Source of the DNA: [Phialemoniopsis] sp. UDSM-2020
Taxonomy: Eukaryota; Ascomycota; Sordariomycetes; Thyridiales; Thyridiaceae
Direction: 5' to 3'
DNA: 64,000 nucleotides
Assembly: GCA_018873225.1 (NCBI GenBank)
Contig: JAEILZ010000009.1
Span: 2,657,501 to 2,721,500, forward strand
Below the pieces are notes generated by a model that was not told where the DNA came from, searched no databases, and saw nothing but the letters and a program-made list of their open reading frames with translations. This document shows positions 52,393-63,404 of the stretch, one piece after another. The translations under genes and the position numbers were made by a program. Position 1 is the first letter of the stretch; every line of letters starts with the position of its first letter.

Positions 52393-53292
52393 ATGTCCAG
52401 TGACAGTGACAGCCAGTATTTCGACTGGCGTCCTGCTCAGTTCCTACAGGATGATCCATCAGAGGCCGCGGACTCCTTTGCCCTTGTCATCCTCAACCAA
52501 CCCCTCCATGATATACCAACCCTCAAGCGTTTGTGGAATAATGGTTTGTCCCACCGATCTCATTGACACTTGATGCTTATCAAAGCCTAACCACTCGAGC
52601 AGCAACATATCGCGCAGCCGCCGACGGTGGCACAAATCATCTCTATCGACTCAGAGACCAACTACTCGATGGCGGCAACAACCCTGTAAGTCTCAAGTGG
52701 TTCCTTCAGCTGGGCCGGGCCTGATACGGGGAGCAAGAGCCACCTCGATGTTATCATCGGCGATCTAGATTCACTGTCGGCCGAGGCTAGAGAGTATTTT
52801 ACATCTTTGCCCACCCCCACCACCGTCATCCATGACCCGGACCAGTACTCGACGGACTTCACAAAAGCCGTCCACCACATCCGCACTACTCAACAGCCGT
52901 CGAGTATAGTTGCCATGGGTGGGCTCGGCGGGCGGGTCGACCAGGGCCTCAGCCAGCTTCACCACCTCCTTCTCTTCCAGCAGGATGCAAATTACGCCGA
53001 GGGAAGGTTCTATCTGCTGTCTGGCGAGAGCATCACCTTCCTCCTCAAGGAGGGAAAGCACAGGATACACGTCCGCGGCGGCAGCAGGAACGTGTTTGAC
53101 AAGTACGTGGGCATCATTCCCTTAAGGGGGACCAGCATTATCTCGACCAAAGGCCTTGAGTGGGACGTCACCGACTGGGAAACTGAGTTTGGGGGGAAAC
53201 TGTCCACTAGTAATCACATACTCCCAGAGACGACCGTTGTCGAGGTGAAAACAAATAATGACGTCCTGTTTACAGTTGCACTGCGGAGGTAG
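52393..53292 (+). CDS. THI80: Thiamine pyrophosphokinase
   Basis: Three exons (52393-52543, 52603-52685, 52738-53292) encode 262 residues. Family marks are RAAADGGTNHLYRL (spanning splice 1), IIGDLDSLS (GDxDS motif, Asp87 and Asp89), HDPDQYSTDFTKA and MGGLGGRVDQGLSQLHHLL, with a beta-rich C-terminal domain holding GLEWDVTDWE and SNHI. It transfers pyrophosphate from ATP to thiamine, making thiamine diphosphate in the cytosol. Intron 1 has a weaker donor (GTTTGT), but only this splice keeps the conserved ADGG block in frame. The length suits fungal homologues. Confidence 0.93.
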
Positions 53293-53675
53293 CAGCAAAG
53301 GCAACCAGCGTCATGTGCGCCGAAGCTGCTCGTGGGTGGCTCGGGACCAAAAACATCAATGCTTGGTACTTGGCTCTAATAGTGGTTAATCCTATCAACC
53401 TTGATAGTCTATATACCGCTGTCCTGCATTGCGACATTAACAAAGTCCCCAAAACTTAATCGCTGGTGAAGACTGCCTCTACCACTTGCGCCAGTCCTTC
53501 TATAATGCCACCGAGTGCCTATATACCATAGACCTTTTGATCTTGCGCCCATTCCAAAAACGCTACGTCCCAAAGCTGAGGACGACCCAAAAGGTTTTCG
53601 ATAGCACTGCCGCAGTCCATGAATTCCGAAGACATACTCGGCTTTATATCTCATCGCCCGCTCCAGTTAACCTCA
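53293..53675. other. Intergenic between convergent genes
   Basis: These 383 bp separate the thiamine pyrophosphokinase and acetyltransferase 3' ends. Nothing was recognised. Confidence 0.5.
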
Positions 53676-54218
53676 TCAGGCGAGCTCTTTCCGCAGGATG
53701 GTGAAGTGCAAGTCCGTCCTCAGCGCCTCGCCGTTGACCAGAGAGTCATAAGGGAACGGGGCCGTCTCAGCCGTCTTGACGTAGCCACGCCGCACGTACC
53801 ACGCGATGAGCTCGTCGCGCGTCCAGATGACGCTCATCTCGAGCTTCTGCACGCCCCACGTCTTCTTGGCGTACTCCTCGGCGTAGGCCAGCACCTGCCT
53901 GCCGATGCCGCCGGCCTGGCGTTTGGGGTCGACGGCGAACATGCCAAAGTAGGCGAGGGTGTCGTCGCGCTTGAGCAGCTCGCAGCACGAGGCGAGGACG
54001 GCGTCCTGGTCGAAGGCGAGCAGGACGGCGCCGTCGTTGATCTTGGCGAGGACGCCGGCGGCGTCGATGCGCTCGTCGGCGACGAGGTCGGCCTCGTGGG
54101 TCCAGCCGGCGCGGCTCGACTCGCCGCGGTAGGCGGAGCGGACGAGGACCAGGATGGCGGGGACGTCGGCCTCGGTGGCCTCGCGGAAGGTGAGCTGTGC
54201 TTGTGTGGGTGCGGCCAT
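53676..54218 (-). CDS. GNAT family N-acetyltransferase
   Basis: A single exon encodes 180 residues. The GNAT fold is visible: LTFREATEADVPAILVLVRS at the start, YFGMFAVDPKRQAGGIGRQV (motif A, acetyl-CoA pyrophosphate loop) and LEMSVIWTRDELIAWYVRRG (motif B). Acetyl-CoA is the likely donor; the acceptor amine is unknown. The start MAAPTQAQLTF directly precedes the domain. Confidence 0.9.
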   Translation of the reverse strand: MAAPTQAQLTFREATEADVPAILVLVRSAYRGESSRAGWTHEADLVADERIDAAGVLAKINDGAVLLAFDQDAVLASCCELLKRDDTLAYFGMFAVDPKRQAGGIGRQVLAYAEEYAKKTWGVQKLEMSVIWTRDELIAWYVRRGYVKTAETAPFPYDSLVNGEALRTDLHFTILRKELA

Positions 54219-54821
54219 GGTGGTCTATGTCGTCCAGAGATATGCAGACGAAGGAAGGAACTCTGAAGATATGTTTCTTTGACTTTTATTCCCTGAAAAG
54301 TGGTCTGACAAAAGGAAACCGGCCCGAGATAGTAGAAAAAGACAAAGAAAAAGGCCAGCTGGAGTTTTCTTGTGAGTCAATGGCACGTAGAGAAGACAGG
54401 TTGTTCAATGCTGTTTGTTGAAGATGCCCAAGAATCAGAGATGTAGTGGAGTGTGGAGCAGAATTAATTCCATGGAGTTCTTTAGACGACCTGTCGTCAG
54501 AAGGGCGGGCGCTAAGAGATCGAATTCAGCAGGTGCGCATTGTATGATGTTCGAGCTCGCCAGTGGCAAGCACAACCCATCATCTAGGCCGAGGTCGGCA
54601 CTTGTGACTCCCATCAATTGATCTGCAGATGTTGAACGCGTACACCGACGGCTTCAATGGTGATCTGTCCGTAGAACGTAGATATCTGTCCACTTCACTT
54701 TTCTCACCTACTCACATTTCTGTAAGCATCGAGCAGTATGTATGAATTGCGATTTCTTCCACCTGCACCCCCCACTATGACCACAATCCTCCCCCGCAAA
54801 TGATCGTCAACATGGACCCTT
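54219..54821. other. Intergenic, no gene seen
   Basis: This 603-bp stretch lies between two minus-strand genes. It should hold the acetyltransferase promoter and the 3' end of the PLP enzyme gene. Confidence 0.5.
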
Positions 54822-56225
54822 TCACGCCATCTTGTCCTCGCCGGCCCCGACCCGCTTAGACAGCTCCAACAGAGTCTTGCCCGCAAACTCAAAGTCCTCC
54901 ATGTCCAAATATACCTGGGCACTTAGTCGGGTCCAGAACCTGCCACGGTAAGTGTAGATGACGATGAACGTATTGTAGTCAGACATGCACTTGTTGAGCA
55001 TCCACTGCGTCGCGCTAAACGCCCGCTCCGCCTCGACGACCGTCGCGCCCGCGGGACCCTCGCCGACGTACAGCGGCAGCGCAACGTTGACCATAGCGCA
55101 GTTAGTCAGCGTCCCCGACGCGTTGTCCATGACCTCGGTGCCCATGATCTCGGCCGTCCTCCTGCCACCTTCCTTAGCCAGCTTGCACGTGTAGTCGAGG
55201 ATCTTGGCCTCGCCCCCCAGGAAATCGCGCCGCCAGTCGATGCTGTCCCGGACGCATAGGTACGGCGAGTTGTCAATGGTGCCGATGAACTGGAAGTTGT
55301 TGACAAAGACGCTCTTGTCGCTTGGCGGCAGCGGGTTGAAGCGCGTGACGCCCTTGGGCACGTACCCGTGCGACGTCGGCACCGACGACGGGATCAGGGC
55401 CTGGTTGCGGACCGGCACGTAGAAGGCGGCGCACCCGCGCGGGACGTGCAGCCACTTGTGGCAGTTGCTCACGAAGAAGTCTGGGTCCAGGGCGCCCAGG
55501 TCCAGCTCGACTAGTCCGATGCCCTGCGCTCCGTCGACCAGAGACAGGACACCCTCTTCCTTGCAGGCCTTGGCAATGGCCTCGAAGGGGAAGCGCACGC
55601 CGGGGATGGATGAGACAACATCGAACAGGCAGATCTTGGGCCGCTTGCCCTCTTTCCTCGAAGCCGCCACTGCCTCCTTGAATAGGGAGAGCACATGCTC
55701 GTCCTCGCAGGGGCACTCGACATCGATCATGCGAGAAGAGACGTACCCGCGGCGCGTCTCGACCACGTAGTCGATGGTCTTGGCGCAACCGCCGTAGATG
55801 GTGTTGAAATAGAGGATCTCGTCCTTCTTGTCGTCGTCCCACATGAGATTCCGGAGCACTGTGTTGACACCGACGGTGGCATTGGCAACAAAGACGACAG
55901 TATCAAGAGGGACGTTTAGCAGATCGGCCACAGCTGCACGCGACCTGTCTATGAGCTTGATATTCTCATAGCGGATTACCGGATCGGGACGGCCTTCGGT
56001 TGCGTCTTGATAGGCGCGCTGTTTCGTACGAATCACTTTGGGGACTGTGCCAAAGGAACCTATGATGTTGCGTCGTGAGCCTTTCGTACCTCTTTCAGTG
56101 ATTATGGTCTTGTTCTTACCTTGGTTGAGGTTGCGAAAACCCGGGTCGAGGAGGAAGTGTTCAAGCATATGTTTGCCAAACGTGACCTCTCCTCCGGCCT
56201 GGGGTGAAGTCGTTGACTCTCCCAT
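54822..56225 (-). CDS. PLP-dependent aminotransferase class V (isopenicillin N epimerase-like)
   Basis: Two exons (56225-56120, 56059-54822) encode 447 residues; the 60-bp phase-1 intron restores RNLNQGSFGTVPKVI. Class V marks are ATVGVNTVLRNL, the cofactor aspartate in LVDGAQGIG (Asp211) and the Schiff-base lysine in SNCHKWLHVPRG (Lys237). The start of the fold (HFLLDPGFRNLNQGSFG) is typical of fungal isopenicillin N epimerase/cysteine desulfurase-like enzymes, whose substrates are mostly unknown amino acids or peptides. Not a mitochondrial NFS1: it lacks that family's targeting sequence and cysteine loop. Confidence 0.9.
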   Translation of the reverse strand: MGESTTSPQAGGEVTFGKHMLEHFLLDPGFRNLNQGKNKTIITERGTKGSRRNIIGSFGTVPKVIRTKQRAYQDATEGRPDPVIRYENIKLIDRSRAAVADLLNVPLDTVVFVANATVGVNTVLRNLMWDDDKKDEILYFNTIYGGCAKTIDYVVETRRGYVSSRMIDVECPCEDEHVLSLFKEAVAASRKEGKRPKICLFDVVSSIPGVRFPFEAIAKACKEEGVLSLVDGAQGIGLVELDLGALDPDFFVSNCHKWLHVPRGCAAFYVPVRNQALIPSSVPTSHGYVPKGVTRFNPLPPSDKSVFVNNFQFIGTIDNSPYLCVRDSIDWRRDFLGGEAKILDYTCKLAKEGGRRTAEIMGTEVMDNASGTLTNCAMVNVALPLYVGEGPAGATVVEAERAFSATQWMLNKCMSDYNTFIVIYTYRGRFWTRLSAQVYLDMEDFEFAGKTLLELSKRVGAGEDKMA

Positions 56226-57151
56226 GATGGGCGACTTTCGGGTGACTAGTGGAAGCTTTAAGCGAACGCGATATGTGAGGTCTCGACACTGCGAGTATTT
56301 TGGTTTGTGGCAGTTTGATATCAAGCGGCATAGAATAAAGAGAGGAGACCACAGCTCCGACCAATTTTATATAGTACACGGCTTCAAGCTGCTTAGTGCG
56401 ACTCAGGTCCGCGAGCAGAGGAGTCACACAGTGATTCACTTCCACACGGTACTTTAAGTATGAGATTCATACGCTAGACCCGACATCCACCCGAATCTCC
56501 GCCTTCTAGCAGCTACCCGTGAACGCCATCTCCTCAAGCGCCTCAGCTAACGTCAATTGTCTACCGATGATAGCTTGAGGTTTAGCGTGATGCAAGCTCG
56601 GCTCTGGGGCCACTCCAGTCATACATCCCTAGGGAGAACATATGGCCATGGTCAGTGCTTGATACCAAGATGCCGCTGTCAAAATAAGGGCGTGACGCAA
56701 AGCTTATTGCCAATCGGACTGTTTGCCCACTATGTTCGAGACCGGAAGATGCATGCAGCCTCAGATCCGGCGTCGGGCACGCGGGGTTAAGCCGTGAAGT
56801 GCCGGCCATTGCCGTTATCAGCCCTCCACCGGTGAATCCTTTGTCGGAGTATAACCACAATGCTCGCCATGATGTGACTCACTTTGCCCAATCATATCTT
56901 TGGTGTTGTGTTCTTCGCGCACTCTTGTGCTAGAGACTCGGAGGCTGCAAAGCTACCATTGGTTTTAATTGTGTCTACCTTACATGACACTATCTCAATA
57001 ATATCCTGAAGGACACACTTCTATATGCCGTGTCCTGGTGACGACAAAGCAACAACATGATGTCGTTGGACGCCACGATCCGAAGTCTCGCGCAAAACTT
57101 CCCAGACCATCCTAGGCTCAGCCTGTGCGTATATGCAGCCAAGCCTGCCTT
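56226..57151. other. Intergenic, no gene seen
   Basis: This 926-bp stretch lies between two minus-strand genes and has only short frames on both strands. It is relatively AT-rich in its second half. Confidence 0.5.
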
Positions 57152-58066
57152 CTATGCCTTGACCTCCTCCTTTGAACCCCATGCCTCGTCGCCTTTCTTC
57201 CAAGTCTGCAAGAGCAGCTCCGCAAGCCGGCCCCAGATCCGTCGCGGCAGCTCGTGACCAACATCATCCCAGACAACGTAGTCGGCACCATCCACAGCGG
57301 CGGCCAGCGCCTTGCCGTGGTGCTCCGGAAAGAACGGGTCCTTGGCAGACTGAAGGACCGTCGTTGGGCACTTGATCTTCTTGAGCATCACGACGCCGGG
57401 CCAGTTGCCCCAGGTCGCAGCGCCGTGGTTCGGCCCGTGGCTAAACAGTGTTCCGCCGCGGATATCTCGGTCGATGTTCCGGATGATGCTGGCCTCGGCT
57501 TTCTTCCTCTCCTCGGGATCGGGCTGCGTCGTCAGGCCGTCGTACAGGCTCACGGCGTACTTGATGTACGCCTTTCTCTCGTCGCCGGTGCCGCCTAGCA
57601 TGGGCTGGATGCCCGTGTCGATCCCCGGGCCCATGGGCAGCTCCTCGCTGACGCCGGGGGATGTGAACATGAGCGTGAGGCTGCGGACCTGCTGCGGGTT
57701 GCGCCCGGCGACGGTGTACCCTACGTATCCTCCCATGCTGACGGACACGACATGGTACCCCTTGGACGAAAGGCCCAGGTGTTCAGCTAACCCTTCCACG
57801 TCGCTGGCCATGTCTAGGATCGTGTAGCCGGCCGGGACGGGATACTCCTTTGACAAGCCCGTGTCACGCTGGTCGTAGCGGATGACATAGTGACGGTCGC
57901 CCTCTGGACTGAATAGGGGTATCATGTCCTCCGGCCAGTCGAGCATCGACCCGCCGTGGCCAGCGAGGAGAAAGACCGCTGGGTCCGACGCATCGCCAAA
58001 GGTCTGGTAGCAGATGCGCGCCTTGTTCTTGAGTGTGACAAAGAGCTCTGGCGAGACTTCCATCAT
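57152..58066 (-). CDS. Alpha/beta hydrolase
   Basis: A single exon encodes 304 residues. It has the oxyanion loop LLAGHGGSMLDW, the YDQRDTGLS segment typical of the DnrP/aclacinomycin methylesterase-like and proline iminopeptidase-like groups, a nucleophile Ser110 in VVSVSMGGYVG, and a catalytic His in WDDVGHELP. The nucleophile elbow is S-x-S-x-G, with Ser where the family usually has Gly. The reaction is probably hydrolysis of a small ester; the substrate is unknown. No signal peptide is seen. Confidence 0.9.
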   Translation of the reverse strand: MMEVSPELFVTLKNKARICYQTFGDASDPAVFLLAGHGGSMLDWPEDMIPLFSPEGDRHYVIRYDQRDTGLSKEYPVPAGYTILDMASDVEGLAEHLGLSSKGYHVVSVSMGGYVGYTVAGRNPQQVRSLTLMFTSPGVSEELPMGPGIDTGIQPMLGGTGDERKAYIKYAVSLYDGLTTQPDPEERKKAEASIIRNIDRDIRGGTLFSHGPNHGAATWGNWPGVVMLKKIKCPTTVLQSAKDPFFPEHHGKALAAAVDGADYVVWDDVGHELPRRIWGRLAELLLQTWKKGDEAWGSKEEVKA

Positions 58067-59149
58067 GGTGATCGTGTTTGCTATGCGAATTTTGGCGAAG
58101 AGAGTTGCAGGTTAAGACAGTGCTCTCGGTCTGGTCACGGAGGATAAACACCTCAAACCGGCCGGCCGCGTCTGCCTGTTTTGCGCCGTCAACAAGCGAA
58201 ATGTGGGGTGCGTCAGCACTTAACATGTCGTCAATTCGTCACAATCATGATTGGACATGATGAACCAACAGACGTTGGACGAGAGATGCTGTTGTTTTGA
58301 ATCAACACTTTGGCAAAAGCATCTCCCACCAATGGATTTCTATCGACTTACTGGATCAGGGTTTCTGACAAAACATGCATCTCGCTCCACTAAGTCTGCT
58401 GAATCCCGGCTTGGCTCGCTTGGCTTGACTTTGCCGACACCAACTTTGGCTGGTTAGCTCACCATGCATCCTCGCTTGATGAGAACAAAGCTCGCTTTCT
58501 TTCGAGTTTACTTAGTCTCGTGCAACCATGTTTTTACGTCGTCTCAATCATTCTCAATGACTAAATCTGCGTGGCGTCCTGGACCCAGCAGCAGAGACAC
58601 GCGATTTTTCGTCCCCTGACGCGCTTGACGAACGAGATTGCGGGGTTCTAGCGAGGCGCTGCTGCAAGATAGATTAAACAATATATTGTGTGGCAATGCG
58701 GGCCGGACGTTGTTGGGTCTCGGTGGAATCCGAAGCGACTGGGGCTGTTTCATCATCCAAGGCACCCTGCAGAGGACGTGCCGGGGAGCCAAGGCGGAGG
58801 ATAATGACCTCGCCAATTTGAGCCGTCCATCTTTGTACCAATCGAGGCAAGATCTCTGCTATATCACATCACCACGGAGCTTCAGTGCCGTGCCATTCTA
58901 TAGCGCCCGGTGATCCACCACCACTATGAGCCGGGTCTAATCAGGGTCTGTGGGAGAAGTCACTGAACTCTTCGGTGGTTCTGGTTGCTTTTCCACGTTT
59001 CGTTCCGAGCCGCCGCTCATGGAAATGTTCGCATAAATAGCTCGCCGGGCCCTCGTTGCCACGAGAGAGGGAGACAGAAGTATGTCCCAAGGGAACCTTC
59101 ATCACGGTCCCTCATCATCGCGTTATTGCCGGGTTTCAACGTGCTCACA
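58067..59149. promoter_or_regulatory. Divergent promoter, alpha/beta hydrolase / beta-glucosidase
   Basis: This 1.08-kb gap ends with a TATA-like CATAAATAG at 59032-59040, about 110 bp before the beta-glucosidase start. CTGGGG (near 58739) and CCGGGG (near 58781) match the carbon-catabolite repressor consensus SYGGRG, which would suit a cellulase-type gene; use of these sites is inference. Confidence 0.5.
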
Positions 59150-61449
59150 ATGCTGATCCAGACATCTCTTCTCGTAGCTGCCGCAGCCTTGGCGAGCGCT
59201 GATAGCGCCGCCATCAAGGACTGGTCCGACGCTGTGTCCAAGGCCACGGCCGCGGTCGCCAAGCTGTCCCAGCAAGACAAGATCAACATCGTCTCGGGCG
59301 TCGGCTGGAACAAGGGGCCTTGCGTCGGCAACACTGCACCTGTGGGCTCCGTAGGGTACCCTCAGATCTGCATCCAGGATGGGCCCCTGGGCGTTCGATA
59401 TGGAAGCAGTGTCACGGCGTTTACTCCCGGTATTCAGGCTGCGTCCACTTGGGACATCGACCTGATGAGGCAGCGTGGTCAGTTTATGGGCGACGAAGCC
59501 AAGGCCTGCGGTATCCACGTGCTTCTCGGTCCCGTTGCTGGACCATTGGGCAAGTCTGCTCAGGTCAGTCGATTTTTGGAATACTGCTATGTTTGAAAGT
59601 TTAAAGCTAAGCTGCATGATTGGCACAGGGTGGTCGCAACTGGGAGGGCTTTGGCCCCGACCCCTATCTGACCGGCATTGCCATGGCGGAGACCATCGAG
59701 GGCATGCAGAGCGCCGGCATCCAGGCATGCGCGAAGCACTTCATCGCCAACGAGCAGGAGCTCAACCGCGAGACCATGAGCTCCAACATGGACGACCGCA
59801 CCATGCACGAGCTGTACCTCTGGCCGTTTGCCGACGCCGTCAAGGCCAAGGTCGCGTCCGTCATGTGCTCCTATAACAAGGTCAACGGCAGCTGGGCGTG
59901 CGAGAACAACAAGATCCAGCAGGGCCTGCTCAAGGAGGAGCTCGGCTTCCCGGGCTACGTCATGAGCGACTGGAACGCCATCCACACGACGACCGGCAGC
60001 GCCAACAACGGCATGGACATGGACATGCCCGGCAGCGACTACAACAACAAGGTCGTCCTCTGGGGACCCCAGCTCAACAACGCCGTCAACAGCAACCAGG
60101 TGTCCAAGACGCGCCTGGACGAGATGGCCCGGCGCGTCCTGGCGGCGTGGTACCTGGTCGGGCAGGAGTCGGGCTTCCCGAGCATCAACATCAAGGCCAA
60201 CGTCCAGGGCAACCACAAAGACAACGTGCGCGCCGTGGCCCGGGACGGCATCGTCCTGCTCAAGAACGAGGGCGGCATCCTGCCCCTCAAGAAGCCCAAG
60301 AAGATTGCCGTCGTCGGCTCCGGCGCCGTCAAGAACCCGCAGGGGATCAACTCGTGCGCGGACCGCGGGTGCAACCAGGGCGCGCTCGGCATGGGCTGGG
60401 GCTCCGGCACGGCCGACTACCCTGACTTCACCGCTCCGTACGACGCGCTGCAGGCTCGCGCCCAGGCTGACGGTACGCAGATCAGCCTTAGCAACAGCGA
60501 CAGCACGGGCTCGGTGTCTGGCACGGTGTCGGGTGCGGACGCTGCCATCGTCGTGGTCACGAGCGACTCGGGAGAGGGGTACATCACGGTGGAAGGCCAT
60601 GCCGGTGACCGAAACAACCTGGACCCGTGGCACAATGGCAATCAGCTGGTACAGGCAGTTGCTGGTGCCAACAAGAACACTATAGTTGTGGTACACAGCG
60701 TTGGACCTGTCATATTGGAAACCATCCTGTCGACTCCAGGAGTCCAAGCCGTGGTATGGGCTGGTCTACCGAGTCAGGAGAGCGGTAACGCATTGGTGGA
60801 TGTGCTGTACGGTCTGGTTTCGCCGTCCGGAAAGCTCCCGTACACTATCGCCCAGAAGCCGGGTGACTACGGCACTGCTCCGTCCAGAGGCGACGACACT
60901 TTCAGCGAGGGTCTTTACATTGACTACCGCCACTTTGACAAGGCCAACATTACACCCAGGTTCGAGTTTGGGTTCGGCCTTTGTAAGTGCACTCCCGACC
61001 CTTGAAAAGCAAGCTGCTACATGCTAATCGTTCTCATAGCTTACACCAACTTCACCTATGCTGACATCAAGGTCACGTCGACGGCCAAGGCCGGCCCAGC
61101 GACTGGAGACACCGTCCCTGGTGGCCGAGCCGACCTGTGGGACGACGTAGCGACTGTGACTTGCACCATCACCAACAGCGGTGCCGTTGAGGGAGCCGAG
61201 GTTCCTCAACTCTACATCACCCTGCCCGCCAGCGCGCCGGCCGCCCCGCCCAAGCAATTGCGTGGCTTCACCAAGATCAAGCTGGCTGCGGGTGCATCGG
61301 CAACCGCAACCTTCAATCTGAGGCGCCGAGACCTGAGTTACTGGGACGTTGCTCGACAGAACTGGGTGGTCCCGAGTGGCTCTTTCGAGGTCAACGTGGG
61401 TGCTAGTAGCCGCGACCTCAGGCTGAAGGGTACTATTGAGGCTGCTTGA
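59150..61449 (+). CDS. Secreted GH3 beta-glucosidase
   Basis: Three exons (59150-59563, 59629-60982, 61040-61449) join in phase to give 725 residues. A signal peptide is present (MLIQTSLLVAAAALASADSA). The catalytic barrel has NIVSGVGWNKGPCVGNTAPV, GPLGVRYGSS, GRNWEGFGPDPYLTG, CAKHFIANEQELNRETMSSN and the nucleophile Asp252 in GYVMSDWNA. The second sandwich domain has GIVLLKNEGGILPL and SDSGEGYITVEGHAGDRNNL, and a C-terminal fibronectin III-like domain begins YTNFTYADI. The enzyme releases glucose from cello-oligosaccharides or other beta-glucosides outside the cell. The length matches fungal Cel3A/BGL1. Confidence 0.96.
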
Positions 61450-61641
61450 ACTGTCCACGATATCTGGCAATCAACACCATGTAGCCGAAGAGCAGAAATG
61501 ACGAGAGTCAGAGCATTTTGATATTCGATGACTTGATTCACACCTACAATACTTCAATATGTATATATCACCTTCAGCATAAAGCAAGCCTATGAGTAGT
61601 GCATAGTAGATCTTCCTAGATCTCATGGATCATGACCGAGC

Positions 61642-62766
61642 TCAAGGGGTGATCAGCGCCATCTTGCCAACAGACACAGCCTTGAATGCCTCCTCGCCCC
61701 CTCCAACGTCCTCCAGTCTGAAGCTCTTGGTGATCTCCCAGCCACCCGCCTTGCCGAGCTTGAGCAGCCCAGACTCGGCCATCTTGATCATCCGCCTGAT
61801 GTCCTCCCTCTCGTACATATATCGACCTTTAATCGTCAGATTGTTCCAGACCACGTGCGAGTACGGAATGGGAACGTCCTTGGAGATCAGGCCCTCCAGG
61901 ACCGCACGGCCGTTCTGCTTGAGCGCGAGGAAGCAGCTGCGGACGTGGGTCGAGTCGTTGGCCTGGGGCGGCGAGATGTCGATGTATGCGTCCACAGGAC
62001 CGAACTGCTGACGCAGGGAAGCTGCGTCCGCCTCGACGTCTCCGGTGTTGACGACTGTCTTGATTGCCGGGAAGGTTGCCTGGAGGCTCTTCAGCTTCTC
62101 CGGGTCACGTCCCATGGCGATGACGTTGGCTCCAGTGGCAAGTGCGACTCCGATGGCGGCGCCGCTGTAGGCGCCAGTCGAAGGGGCGACAATGATCGTC
62201 TCGCCTGGCTGAAGGTTGATGCTGCTGATACCGCCAAAAGCGACGGCTTGTTGTGCAAGCGGCATCAATTCATGGACAGAGTAGCCAAGACCACCTTGGC
62301 TGGTGGGGGAGCAAAGCTTCTTCTCATCGAGGGCGTAGCAGTTCTCCAGCGGCGCCTTGGCATACTCTGCATACACGCCAGATGACCAGTTGTCGGCCAT
62401 GAGCTTCTTGGACGCGGGCGTAGGTCCGTCAAAGATGCCCCAGAGGAACTGGACGTCGGGGTTGTCTCTGCCGCGGATGAAGCTGTCTAGTAGCACCAGC
62501 TGGCCAATCGCGAGGCTGGTAGTGTCGGGCCCAACTGCAGCAATACGGCCGACGGCAGCACCGCCAGGGGTCATGGGCATCGGGACCGAGAAGAAGTGGC
62601 CGCTGAGCACGTGAGGCAAGCTTGGGTTGGCGAAAGCGCACTCAATTTTGACGAGTACAGATCCCGGAGTAGGCTGCGGGACGGGGAGGTTCCTCAGGGC
62701 GAGGGGCTTTCCGATGGCTTCGGCGACCAGCGCCTTCATGGTCTTGGGCAGTTGTGCAGAGGCCAT
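61642..62766 (-). CDS. MDR family oxidoreductase (quinone/enoyl reductase-like)
   Basis: A single exon encodes 374 residues. The N-terminal domain has VLVKIECAFANPSLPHVLSG and GGAAVGRIAAVGPDTTSL; the cofactor domain has ETIIVAPSTGAYSGAAIGVA and ANVIAMGRDPEKL. The alcohol dehydrogenase zinc ligands are absent. The sequence SGAYSGAAIGVAL differs from the usual GxGxxG dinucleotide loop. The reaction and substrate are unknown. It is divergent from a Zn2Cys6 regulator gene, a common arrangement for a regulator and its target in fungi (inference). Confidence 0.87.
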   Translation of the reverse strand: MASAQLPKTMKALVAEAIGKPLALRNLPVPQPTPGSVLVKIECAFANPSLPHVLSGHFFSVPMPMTPGGAAVGRIAAVGPDTTSLAIGQLVLLDSFIRGRDNPDVQFLWGIFDGPTPASKKLMADNWSSGVYAEYAKAPLENCYALDEKKLCSPTSQGGLGYSVHELMPLAQQAVAFGGISSINLQPGETIIVAPSTGAYSGAAIGVALATGANVIAMGRDPEKLKSLQATFPAIKTVVNTGDVEADAASLRQQFGPVDAYIDISPPQANDSTHVRSCFLALKQNGRAVLEGLISKDVPIPYSHVVWNNLTIKGRYMYEREDIRRMIKMAESGLLKLGKAGGWEITKSFRLEDVGGGEEAFKAVSVGKMALITP

Positions 62767-63404
62767 GGTGAAAGTTTCGTAGAGTATGCGAAGTTCGATG
62801 TAGGTGACGGGTGTTTGAAGAGCAGATAGAAAGGTTCAAGAGTTTCTCAAGGACGATGGAAATGCTCTGTTAGATACTGGTTCAAGTATCCTCCAGCTCT
62901 CAAGGTCCGAGACGGAACGCACATATATATACTCGATGACGAGTTGTACGATGGGCGCGTCTCGCCACTCGGACGGGAAACTCGGTCATAAGATGCATGT
63001 TGCCTCTACCCATGTGTGCTATCTGAGTATCAAATCTCATATCGAAAACATCATCACAAGGCTCATCATGGAGCGGTTTTGGTGTTGATACGAAATGTGG
63101 TTAGCGTGTGAGAAGCTTAAGATACGAACGGAGGTTAGCGTCGATCTCTGAGATCATCATTCTCACCAATGGGAGCAAAATCTAGTACGCGAGCCATGCT
63201 TAAACTCCCGGCACCATCATAGTCATTCTCCACCCTGGCCCCGGATCAGCGCGGATTTGTCAGAGTTTACCAGGGACACTTCTCGCGCAGCTTGAGCCCC
63301 GAACAAACGATCCCTTTCAATATTCTACTGCCCATTCGATAGATTTCATATGCATTTACTCCAATCCCACGCTCTGACGCGCAAGCTCATGTGGTCTTGC
63401 CCAG
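62767..63404. promoter_or_regulatory. Divergent promoter, MDR oxidoreductase / Zn2Cys6 regulator
   Basis: This 638-bp gap has a TATA-like ATATATATA at 62923-62931, about 155 bp before the oxidoreductase start. No gene was seen. Confidence 0.5.

Noticed and set aside
59587..60747. 386-codon open frame on the minus strand
   Set aside because: It is antisense to the GH3 beta-glucosidase, follows its G/C third-position bias, and has no recognisable domain.
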